From assembly GCA_963764365.1 (NCBI GenBank), contig CAVXSI010000022.1:1-64000 (forward strand): a stretch of 64,000 nucleotides of DNA, given 5' to 3'. The position numbers and the translations under genes are program-made. This stretch comes from VRUE01 sp963764365 (lineage in GTDB: Bacteria; Actinomycetota; Thermoleophilia; Solirubrobacterales; 70-9). The notes beneath the pieces were generated by a model, which worked only from the letters and a program-made list of their open reading frames with translations, was not told where the DNA came from and searched no databases. Shown piece after piece: positions 53,767 through 60,747 of the stretch; positions within the stretch are counted from its first letter, which is position 1; the number at the start of each line of letters is the position of its first letter.

Positions 53767-55362
53767 ATGGAGATCGCCACGCAGCCCCCCGCCACCCAGT
53801 CCACCCTCGAGTCCTTCAACCCCGCCACCGGAGACCTGGTCGGCTCCGTCGCCACGATCACCCCGGACGAAGTCCAGGCAGTGGTCGATGACGTCGCCCG
53901 CATCCAGCCCGCCTGGGCCGAACTGAGCCTGAAGGCGCGCGCCGCCTACATGCGCCGCACCGCCGACGCCCTGCTCGACGAGATCGACGAGATCGCCGAG
54001 CTGCTGGTCAGCGAGCAGGGCAAGCCGCGTGCCGAGGCCTACACGATGGAGCTGCTGCCGACCGTTGACGCGCTGCACTGGTGCGCGAAGGCGGGCCCGA
54101 AGATCCTCGCCGACGAGAAGGTGCCGATGACCCAGGCCTTCACGCTGAGCAAGAAAGGCCACTTCTCCTACGAGCCGATCGGCGTCGTCGGCGTGATCGC
54201 GCCCTGGAACTACCCCTGGTCGATCCCCTTCGGCGAGGTGGCGATCGCGCTGATGGCCGGCAACGGCGTCGTCCTCAAGCCGGCCAGCCTGACGCCGCTG
54301 CTGGGCGAGGCGATCCGCCGCGTGTTCGAGAAGGGCGGCCTGCCCGAGGGTTTGATCCGCGTCGTCCACGGCGGCGGCGCGGTCGGCGACGCGCTCGCCA
54401 AGTCCTCCGTCGGCAAGGTCTTCTTCACCGGCTCGGTCGAGGTCGGCCGCAAGGTCGGCGAGGTCTGCGCCCAGCGGCTGAAGGGCTCGGTGCTGGAGCT
54501 GGGCGGCAAGGACCCGATGATCGTCTGCGCCGACGCCGATCTCGACAACGCCGTCAGCGGCGCCGTCTGGGGCGGCTTCGCCAACGCCGGCCAGACCTGT
54601 TCGGGGATCGAGCGCGTCTACGTGATGCGCGAGGTCGCCGACCGCTTCGTCGAGGGCGTCGCCCGCGAGTCGCGCAAGCTGACGCTGGGCGACCCGATGC
54701 GGTGGGAGACCGAGATCGGCCCGATGACCTCCGACGGCCAGTACGAGATCGTCCGCGAGCTGATCGAGGACGCGGTCTCCTCCGGCGCCGAGCTGCTCTG
54801 CGGCGGCCCGACCGAGGTCGCCGGCCTGCCGGGCAAGTTCGTCGCCCCGACCGTGCTCACCGGCGTCACCCACGAGATGCGGATCATGCGCGAGGAGATC
54901 TTCGGCCCGGTGCTGCCGATCGTCGTCGTCGACTCCGAGCAGGAGGCGATCGACCTCGCCAACGACTCCGAGTTCGGGCTCGGCGCCTCGGTCTGGACCA
55001 GGGACCGTCAGCGCGGCGAGCGGATCGCGCGGCGGATCGAGTCGGGGATGGTCTGGATCAACGACCACTCGTTCAGCCACGGCGCCTGCCAGTGCGCCTG
55101 GGGCGGCGTCAAGGACTCGGGGGTCGGTCGGTCTCACTCCAAATTCGGCTTCTACGAGTGCGTCAACATCAAGATGAACGCCTGGGAGCCGGGGATGACG
55201 CGCGACTTCTGGTGGCATCCCTACGACCGCACCATGGGCGAAGCGGTGCGGGCCTCGGCGAAGCTGCTCTACGGCAAGGGGGCGACGCGGACGCAGGCGC
55301 TGAAGGAAGGCGGCCTGCCGCTGCTCAAGGTCGGCGGCCGCACCCTGCGCAAGCGCCGGTAG
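53767..55362 (+). CDS. NAD(P)-dependent aldehyde dehydrogenase (long form)
   Basis: 531 residues. Cofactor and core motifs: VGVIAPWNYPWSIPFGEVAIALMAGN, FFTGSVEVGRKV, catalytic Glu in SVLELGGKDPMIV, catalytic Cys in NAGQTCSGIERVYV, and EEIFGPVLPIVVV. A C-terminal extension of about 50 residues (FWWHPYDRTMGEAVRASAKLLYG...) distinguishes it from the enzyme at 40 kb and resembles the ALDH group with a membrane-near tail. Substrate undetermined. Separated from ccmA by a compound palindrome. Confidence 0.88.
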   Translation: MEIATQPPATQSTLESFNPATGDLVGSVATITPDEVQAVVDDVARIQPAWAELSLKARAAYMRRTADALLDEIDEIAELLVSEQGKPRAEAYTMELLPTVDALHWCAKAGPKILADEKVPMTQAFTLSKKGHFSYEPIGVVGVIAPWNYPWSIPFGEVAIALMAGNGVVLKPASLTPLLGEAIRRVFEKGGLPEGLIRVVHGGGAVGDALAKSSVGKVFFTGSVEVGRKVGEVCAQRLKGSVLELGGKDPMIVCADADLDNAVSGAVWGGFANAGQTCSGIERVYVMREVADRFVEGVARESRKLTLGDPMRWETEIGPMTSDGQYEIVRELIEDAVSSGAELLCGGPTEVAGLPGKFVAPTVLTGVTHEMRIMREEIFGPVLPIVVVDSEQEAIDLANDSEFGLGASVWTRDRQRGERIARRIESGMVWINDHSFSHGACQCAWGGVKDSGVGRSHSKFGFYECVNIKMNAWEPGMTRDFWWHPYDRTMGEAVRASAKLLYGKGATRTQALKEGGLPLLKVGGRTLRKRR

Positions 55363-55369
55363 CGACTGC

Positions 55370-55458
55370 CGACTGAACGATTTGCCACTCCATAAGGCCG
55401 TATCCAGGGGTGCGGTCGCCTATCGGGATAGGGCCTAAGGGGGTGAATCGTCCAGTCG
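55370..55458. repeat. Compound palindrome before ccmA (89 bp)
   Basis: Outer arms CGACTGAACGATTTGCCACTCC and GGGGGTGAATCGTCCAGTCG pair imperfectly, and an inner pair TAAGGCCGTATCC / GGATAGGGCCTAA is nested within. The outer word CGACTGAAC is shared with the class C copy at 32568. Lies in the 112-bp gap upstream of the ccm-hem cluster. Confidence 0.75.
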
Positions 55459-55474
55459 CGGGAGAATCCGCCCG

Positions 55475-56134
55475 ATGACAGCGGCAATCGAGTTGCGCGG
55501 TTTGCGACGGGACTACGGCGAACGGCCGGCGCTGGCCGGCGTCGACGTTTCGCTCGGGCAGGCCGAATCGCTGCTCGTGCTGGGCCGCAACGGCAGCGGA
55601 AAGACCACCCTGCTGCGCATCCTTGCCACCCTGCTGCGGCCGAGCGGCGGCGAGGCATGTGTATTCGGCGCCTCTCTGCCACGCGATGCCTGGAAGGTCC
55701 GCGGAAGGATCGGCCTGCTCGGCCATGACGCTCTCCTCTACCGGGACCTGAGCGGCCGCGAGAACCTCCGCTTCCACGCCCGCCTGCACGGGCTCGGCGG
55801 CGAGGCGGCAGAGGCGCGGATCGACTCGCTGCTCGCCGCGGTCGCAATGGAGCAGCGTGGCGACGACCGGGTTGCCGAGCTCTCCGCCGGCATGCGCCAG
55901 CGGATTGCCGCCTGCCGCTGCGTCCTGCACGAGCCCGACCTTCTGCTGCTCGACGAGCCGGACTCCAACCTCGACGCCGACGGGCGGGAGCTGGTCGGAC
56001 GGCTGATCGGCCCGGCGCCCGGCCGCACCCGCGTGCTGGTCAGCCACGACCCGGAGCGCTACCGCGGGGAGGTCGACCAGGTGCTGCGGCTCGCCGTCGG
56101 CGGGACAGCCACGACTGCGGTGGGTGCTGCGTGA
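55475..56134 (+). CDS. ccmA: Haem exporter ATP-binding protein CcmA
   Basis: 219 residues. ABC ATPase with Walker A VLGRNGSGKTTLLRIL, signature ELSAGMRQRIAACR (SAGMRQR is characteristic of CcmA-type), Walker B LLLLDEPDSNLD and H-loop VLVSHDPER. It works with CcmB and CcmC in delivering haem for cytochrome c maturation. The stop overlaps the ccmB GTG (GTGA), indicating coupling. First gene of a run to birA in one direction. Confidence 0.88.
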   Translation: MTAAIELRGLRRDYGERPALAGVDVSLGQAESLLVLGRNGSGKTTLLRILATLLRPSGGEACVFGASLPRDAWKVRGRIGLLGHDALLYRDLSGRENLRFHARLHGLGGEAAEARIDSLLAAVAMEQRGDDRVAELSAGMRQRIAACRCVLHEPDLLLLDEPDSNLDADGRELVGRLIGPAPGRTRVLVSHDPERYRGEVDQVLRLAVGGTATTAVGAA

Positions 56135-56811
56135 CCCCCTTCCGCGCCGCCTTCGCGGCGATCCTCGGCAAGGACCTGCGGGCCGAGCTGCGCACCCTGC
56201 AGTCGCTGCCGGCGATGGCGCTGTTCGCCGTCACCACCTTCGTCATCTTCCGCTTCGGGCTCGACCGCACCAGCCTCGCCGGCAGCCTCGGCGCCGGGGT
56301 GCTCTGGGCGACGCTGCTGTTCGCGGCGATCCTCGGCATCAACCGCCTCTTCGTCGCCGAGCGCGAGGAGGGGGGCTTCGACGCGATCCGCCTCGCGCCG
56401 ATCGACCGCACGGCGCTGTTCGCCGCCAAGGCGGCGGCGCTGTTCGCCTACCTGCTGGTGCTGGAGGTCGTCGTCGTCCCGGTCTTCGCGCTGTTCTTCC
56501 TCGACTCCGCCGCCGCCCTGCCGCCGCTAGCCGCCGTCCTCGTCCTCGCCGACCTGGGGCTCGCGGCGACCGGCACGCTGATCTCCTCGATGGCGGTCAA
56601 CTCGCGCGCCCGCGACCTGCTCGTGCCGCTGGTCCTGCTGCCGCTTGCGGTGCCGCTCTCGATCGCCGCCACCGGCGCCCTGGAGCCGCTGCTCGCCGTG
56701 GGCGGTCCCGGCTACCACCGCTTCGGCACCTGGCTGGCGCTGCTAGGGCTATACGATCTGATCTTCCTCCTCGTCGGGTACGCCGTATTCGACTTCTTGG
56801 TGGAGGACTAG
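56131..56811 (+). CDS. ccmB: Haem exporter membrane protein CcmB
   Basis: 226 residues from GTG 56131. The opening FAAILGKDLRAELRTLQSLPAMALFAVTTFVIF is typical of CcmB (KDL..E.R), followed by FAAILGINRLFVAEREEGGFDAIRLAPIDR and six hydrophobic helices in total. ABC-2-like permease paired with CcmA. Ends at 56811, then a class A palindrome precedes ccmC. Confidence 0.88.
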   Translation: MTPFRAAFAAILGKDLRAELRTLQSLPAMALFAVTTFVIFRFGLDRTSLAGSLGAGVLWATLLFAAILGINRLFVAEREEGGFDAIRLAPIDRTALFAAKAAALFAYLLVLEVVVVPVFALFFLDSAAALPPLAAVLVLADLGLAATGTLISSMAVNSRARDLLVPLVLLPLAVPLSIAATGALEPLLAVGGPGYHRFGTWLALLGLYDLIFLLVGYAVFDFLVED

Positions 56812-56817
56812 ATGGCT

Positions 56818-56966
56818 GACGGCGAATTCCCGCACCCACGGATGGCGCGCATGGCGCAGCGCCGGATCGGCACGCCCGTCCTCGCGCGTGGCGCTGCTAC
56901 GCGCAGAGGCCGTGCGCACCGCCCAGCTTGGCCGGCCGCTTCCCCGTGGGCACGTCAATTCGCGTC
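56818..56966. repeat. Palindromic element, class A, between ccmB and ccmC (149 bp)
   Basis: Imperfect arms GACGGCGAATTCCCGCACCC (56818) and CCGTGGGCACGTCAATTCGCGTC (56944-56966). Inner stem CCTCGCGCGTGGC/GCTACGCGCAGAGG with a GCT loop, the same GCGCTGCTA centre as at 1418-1442. It separates two co-transcribed genes. Confidence 0.75.
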
Positions 56967-56992
56967 ATTCACCTAGGCGCTCCGCGAAAATC

Positions 56993-57715
56993 ATGTACGG
57001 AAAAGGACTCAGAACCCTCTCGATCGCCACTGCGGCGGCGATTGCCCTGGCGTTTTCCCTTGTCTTCTTCTATGCCCCTCTGGACGCCGACCAGGGCTTC
57101 ATCCAGAAGGTCTTCTACCTGCACGTGCCGCTGGCGATCGTCGCCCTGGTCGGCTTCGTGGTCGGCGGGATCTTCGCGATCCTCCATCTGCGCAGCGGCG
57201 ACTCGCGCTGGGACGCCTACTCCTACGTCTCGATCCACATGTCGGTGATCTTCGGCGTCGCCGTGCTCGCCACCGGCTCGATCTGGGCGAAGGCCTCGTG
57301 GGGCCACTGGTGGGTCTGGAACGAGCCGACCCTGGTCAGCTTCCTGATCGTCTTCCTGATGTACGCGACCTACTACCCGTTCCGCTACGCGATCGAGGAC
57401 CGCGAGCGGCAGGCGCGCTACGCCTCGGTCTTCGCGATCGTCGCCGGCGCCTTCGTGCCGCTCAACTTCATGGCGGTGCGGCTCGCGCAGAGCCTCGTCC
57501 ACCCGCGCGTCTTCGCGACGACCAACGGCGGCCTACCGGGCTCGATGATGCTGGCCTTCCTCGCCTGCCTGGCGGCGATCGCGCTGCTCTGGGTGACCCT
57601 GGTCAAGTTCGAGCTGACCGCGAAGAGCGCCTCCGGCCAGGTGAAGCGGCTGCGGCGGGTGCTCGACGCGCCGGCGACGAGCGGGCGCTCGCGGGTCGCG
57701 CCGGAGGTGGGCTGA
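56993..57715 (+). CDS. ccmC: Cytochrome c maturation protein CcmC
   Basis: 240 residues from ATG 56993. Six membrane helices. Haem-handling family signature: WGHWWVWNEPTLVSFLIVFLMYA (the WWD motif, with Asn where Asp is usual), flanked by conserved His in FYLHVPLAIVA and SIHMSVIFG. It presents haem for attachment to apocytochromes. The C-terminal tail (ASGQVKRLRRVLDAP...) is cytoplasmic. TGATG overlap with the next gene. Confidence 0.9.
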   Translation: MYGKGLRTLSIATAAAIALAFSLVFFYAPLDADQGFIQKVFYLHVPLAIVALVGFVVGGIFAILHLRSGDSRWDAYSYVSIHMSVIFGVAVLATGSIWAKASWGHWWVWNEPTLVSFLIVFLMYATYYPFRYAIEDRERQARYASVFAIVAGAFVPLNFMAVRLAQSLVHPRVFATTNGGLPGSMMLAFLACLAAIALLWVTLVKFELTAKSASGQVKRLRRVLDAPATSGRSRVAPEVG

Positions 57716-58164
57716 TGCTGCGGCTGCTGGCCGAGGCCCCGGCGCTGCCGCTGCACGAGGCGGGCAAGTACGTCGCCGGCGCCTACGTCGTCTTCGTCGT
57801 GCTGATCGTCGTCTACGTCGCGATAATGGCGACGAAACTCCAGCGCATCGAGAGAGAGCTGCGTGAATTGGCGAGCTTTGCTGAGCAAGGTACGTCCGCC
57901 GGGGCTAGCGACGAAGTCGCGGGGCTGGCGGACCAGGGTTTCCAGAGCGGTGGCGCAAGACCCACCGCCCCCGGACGCACCGCTAGGCGGAGCGACCGAC
58001 CGTCGCAATCTGATTCTTCGGGAGGGAGCGAAGCCGCAGCATCTGAGTCGGAGGAGGCGGTGGTTGATGAGACCCAGCCCCCGACCGGCTCCGATCGCAA
58101 TCTGATTCCTTCGGAGTCGGTCGGGGGCCCTGCCGACCACGTCAAAGGTGTTTCCGATGTCTGA
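57715..58164 (+). CDS. CcmD-like protein with repeat-derived tail
   Basis: 149 residues; ATG overlaps the ccmC stop. The first 60 residues fit CcmD: short N-terminus, one helix YVAGAYVVFVVLIVVYVAIM, then basic KLQRIERELREL. The remaining about 90 residues are Ser/Glu/Pro-rich and encoded by inverted and direct repeats (57893-57939; 58003-58021 with 58095-58113; 58078-58127). CcmD is normally only 50-70 residues, so the tail was probably added by element insertion. The stop overlaps the hemA start region. Confidence 0.7.
   Translation: MLRLLAEAPALPLHEAGKYVAGAYVVFVVLIVVYVAIMATKLQRIERELRELASFAEQGTSAGASDEVAGLADQGFQSGGARPTAPGRTARRSDRPSQSDSSGGSEAAASESEEAVVDETQPPTGSDRNLIPSESVGGPADHVKGVSDV
58078..58127. 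repeat. Palindrome in the ccmD-like tail
   Basis: CCCCCGACCGGCTCCG (58078-58093) and CGGAGTCGGTCGGGGG (58112-58127), one mismatch. The loop TCGCAATCTGATTCCTTCGG is repeated directly at 58003-58021 with one base fewer. A smaller hairpin, GTCCGCC...GCGAC-gaa-GTCGC...GGCGGAC, occurs near 57893-57939. All are in the open reading frame. Confidence 0.75.
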
Positions 58165-59518
58165 GCTGCTCGCCCTCGGCGTCTCCCACAAGACGGCGCC
58201 GCTCGACCTGCGCGAGCGGCTCTCGCTGACCGAGGGCAGCGCCGCCGGCGCCCTGCGCGAGCTGACCTCCTCGGAGGGGATCCACGAGGCGGCGGCGATC
58301 TCGACCTGCAACCGCACCGAGCTCTACCTGATCGTCTCCGATCCCGTCGAAGCGGAGTCGACGGCGCTCGGGGTGCTGACGCGCCAGGCGGAGATCCGCC
58401 CGACCGAGCTGCTCGGCCACCTCTACTCGCTGCGCTCCGGCGAGGCCGCCGCGCACCTGTTCCGGGTCACCGCCGGGCTCGACTCGATGATCGTCGGCGA
58501 GGCCGAGATCCAGGGCCAGGTCAAACGCGCCTACGAGCTGGCGCTGGTCGAGAGCGCCACCGGCCCGGTCCTCAACCGCCTCTTCCGCGGCGCCCTCGCC
58601 GCCGGCGGCAGGGTGCGCGAGGAGACCGGGGTCGGCGAGAAGGGCGTCTCGATCCCCTCGGTCGCGGTCGAGCTGGCGCGGCGCACGCTCGGCGACCTCG
58701 GCGAGCGGCGCGTGCTGGTGATCGGCGCCGGCGAGACCGCCGAGCTGGTCGCCAAGGCGCTGGTCGCCCGCGGCGTCGCCACCGTCTTCGTCGCCAACCG
58801 CCATTACGACCGGGCGATCGGCCTGGCCGAGCGCTTCGACGGCGCCGCGGTCCGCTTCGAGGAGCTGCCCGAGCAGCTCGCGGCAGCCGACATCGTCGTC
58901 TCCGCGACCAACTCGCCGCACCACATCGTCGAGCGCGACGGGCTCGAGCAGGTGATGACGGGGCGCGAGGGACGGCCGCTGCTGCTGGTCGACATCGCGG
59001 TGCCGCGCGACATCGAGCCGGAGTGCCGCGAGGTCGCCGGGGTCAGCCTCCACGACATCGACGACGTCCAGCAGATCGTCGAGCGCAACGCCGGCAGCCG
59101 CGAGGCCGAGGCGCGGCGGGCGGAGCCGATCCTCGCCGCCGAGCTGGACCGCTTCGAGCGCTGGCTCGCCTCGCTCGAGGTGGTGCCGACGATCGCCGCG
59201 CTGCGCGGGCGGGCGGACGAGGTCGTGCGGCGGGTGCTGGCCGAGAACGACGGCCGCTGGGAGAGCCTCGGCGAGGCCGACCGCGAACGGCTGGCGGCGA
59301 TGTCGAAGGCGATCGCGGCGCGGCTGCTGCACGAGCCGACCCTGCGGATGAAGCGCTCGACCGGCAGCGACGACGCCTACCTCTACGTCAGCGCCCTGCG
59401 CGAGCTGTTCGGGTTGGACGGCGACACTGAGCCGGAGGAGTCGGAGGAAGGCAAAGTGACGGAGCTGCGCAGGGCCGGCGCCGGTAAGAGGGCCGATTCC
59501 GGTAGGGGTTCCTCGTGA
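58157..59518 (+). CDS. hemA: Glutamyl-tRNA reductase
   Basis: 453 residues from ATG 58157 (GTG 58148 possible). First step of C5 tetrapyrrole synthesis. LALGVSHKTAPLDLRERLSL, catalytic Cys in AISTCNRTELYL (about residue 50), GLDSMIVGEAEIQGQVK, the NADPH site VLVIGAGETAELVAKAL, VDIAVPRDIEP, and the dimerisation domain at the end. The final residues (DSGRGSS) and stop are encoded by an arm-like repeat, GATTCCGGTAGGGGTTCC, related to the class E elements. Confidence 0.95.
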   Translation: MSELLALGVSHKTAPLDLRERLSLTEGSAAGALRELTSSEGIHEAAAISTCNRTELYLIVSDPVEAESTALGVLTRQAEIRPTELLGHLYSLRSGEAAAHLFRVTAGLDSMIVGEAEIQGQVKRAYELALVESATGPVLNRLFRGALAAGGRVREETGVGEKGVSIPSVAVELARRTLGDLGERRVLVIGAGETAELVAKALVARGVATVFVANRHYDRAIGLAERFDGAAVRFEELPEQLAAADIVVSATNSPHHIVERDGLEQVMTGREGRPLLLVDIAVPRDIEPECREVAGVSLHDIDDVQQIVERNAGSREAEARRAEPILAAELDRFERWLASLEVVPTIAALRGRADEVVRRVLAENDGRWESLGEADRERLAAMSKAIAARLLHEPTLRMKRSTGSDDAYLYVSALRELFGLDGDTEPEESEEGKVTELRRAGAGKRADSGRGSS

Positions 59519-59557
59519 TGAAATTGCCGAGGAGCCATCCCGGTTGGGGTTCCGCTG

Positions 59558-59675
59558 GAGGGGCTATCCCGGCAGGGGTTCCGCTTAACTTTTTTTGATG
59601 ACAGTTCGCCGGCCGTCCGAGGATGTCTTCGCAAAAAAAGTACAAGACGCTCCACCCCTACCGGGATAGCCCCTC
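59558..59675. repeat. Palindromic element, class E, with multiplied left arm
   Basis: 22-bp arms GAGGGGCTATCCCGGCAGGG (59558) and complement (59654-59675), one mismatch. Inner TTCCGCTTAACTTTTTTT and AAAAAAAGTACAAGACGCTCC match the copy at 28263-28375. Two extra left-arm-like units, TTCCGGTAGGGGTTCC (59497) and ATCCCGGTTGGGGTTCC (59537), lie upstream, the first inside the end of hemA. Confidence 0.9.
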
Positions 59676-59696
59676 TACCCCACACGCTTCCTTTCA

Positions 59697-60683
59697 ATGA
59701 TTCGAATCGCCACCCGTGGCAGTGCGCTGGCTCTCGCGCAGGCGGGGCAGGTTGCCCAGCTGCTTGGGGGAGCTTCTTTGGTCGAGGTTGCCTCGGACGG
59801 GGAGCCGGGGGACAAGGCTCGGTTCGTGCGCGGGGTCGAGCGGGCGCTGCTGGAGGGCGAGGCGGACATCGGGGTGCACTCGGCGAAGGATCTTCCGGCG
59901 GAGGTGCCGGAGGGGCTGGCGATCGCCGCGGTGCCGGCGCGCGAGGACCCGGCCGACGTCTGGATCGGGACCGGACCGGACGGGGCAGGGTCGATCCGCT
60001 CGCTCGGCGACGTGCCGCAGGGCGCGCGGGTGGGAACCGCCAGCCTGCGCCGCCGCGCGCAACTGCTCGCCGCGCGGCCCGACCTGCGGGTCGCGGAGCT
60101 GCACGGCAACGTCGACACCCGCCTGCGCAAGCTCGCCGCGGGCGAGGCCGACGCGATCGTCCTCGCCGCGGCGGGGTTGCGGCGGCTGGGTCGGGACGGC
60201 GAGGCATCGTTCGCGCTCCCGGCCGAGGCGATGACGCCGGCGGCGGGGCAGGGCGCTCTGGTCCTGCAGGCGCGGTCGGACGACGAGGGCGCGATCGCCG
60301 CGGCCGCCGCGATCGGCGAGCAGCGAGCGCTGCGCGAGCTGACCGCCGAGCGCGCCGCCGTGGCCCTGCTCGGGGCGACCTGCGCGACGCCGATCGGCGT
60401 CCACGCGCGGGTGGGCGGGCCGGGTGTGAGCGGGCGGCCCGGGAGCGGCGGCTCGGCCGAGGCCGCCGGCGAGCACTACGCCGAGGCCACCGGTGCGACG
60501 GCATCGAGGGACGGGTCGGTGGTCGTCGAAGCCTTCGTCGGCCTGCCCGACGGCAGCGAGTGGATCCGCGACCGGGTCGAGGGCGAGGCGGAGGAGCCGG
60601 CCGCGGCGGGAGCGCTGCTCGCCGAGCGCCTGCTGGCCGCCGGCGCCCGCGAGATCCTCGACCGCGCCGAGACCCTCGCGTGA
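59697..60683 (+). CDS. hemC: Hydroxymethylbilane synthase (porphobilinogen deaminase)
   Basis: 328 residues. RIATRGSALALAQAGQVA at the N-terminus, FVRGVERALLEGEADIGVHSAKDLP, VGTASLRRRAQLLAARPDL, ELHGNVDTRLRKL, and the dipyrromethane-cofactor Cys in LLGATCATPIGVHARV. It polymerises four porphobilinogens to hydroxymethylbilane. After HARV there are about 25 extra Gly/Ala/Ser-rich residues (60409-60520) before VVVEAFVGLPDG, compared with typical HemC; clear arms were not seen there. Confidence 0.94.
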   Translation: MIRIATRGSALALAQAGQVAQLLGGASLVEVASDGEPGDKARFVRGVERALLEGEADIGVHSAKDLPAEVPEGLAIAAVPAREDPADVWIGTGPDGAGSIRSLGDVPQGARVGTASLRRRAQLLAARPDLRVAELHGNVDTRLRKLAAGEADAIVLAAAGLRRLGRDGEASFALPAEAMTPAAGQGALVLQARSDDEGAIAAAAAIGEQRALRELTAERAAVALLGATCATPIGVHARVGGPGVSGRPGSGGSAEAAGEHYAEATGATASRDGSVVVEAFVGLPDGSEWIRDRVEGEAEEPAAAGALLAERLLAAGAREILDRAETLA

Positions 60684-60703
60684 CCCCCCGGCGCCACCAG
60701 GCT

Positions 60704-60746
60704 CCGCTGTTCCTTTGCCCCGCAATGCGACGCAAAGGAACAGCGG
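60704..60746. repeat. Palindromic hairpin, class C (43 bp)
   Basis: Perfect 15-bp arms CCGCTGTTCCTTTGC and complement, loop CCCGCAATGCGAC. It fills the gap between hemC and cobA/hemD and ends 1 bp before the start codon region (AATGAGG), so the hairpin could mask translation initiation of the downstream gene. Confidence 0.85.
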
Positions 60747-60747
60747 A

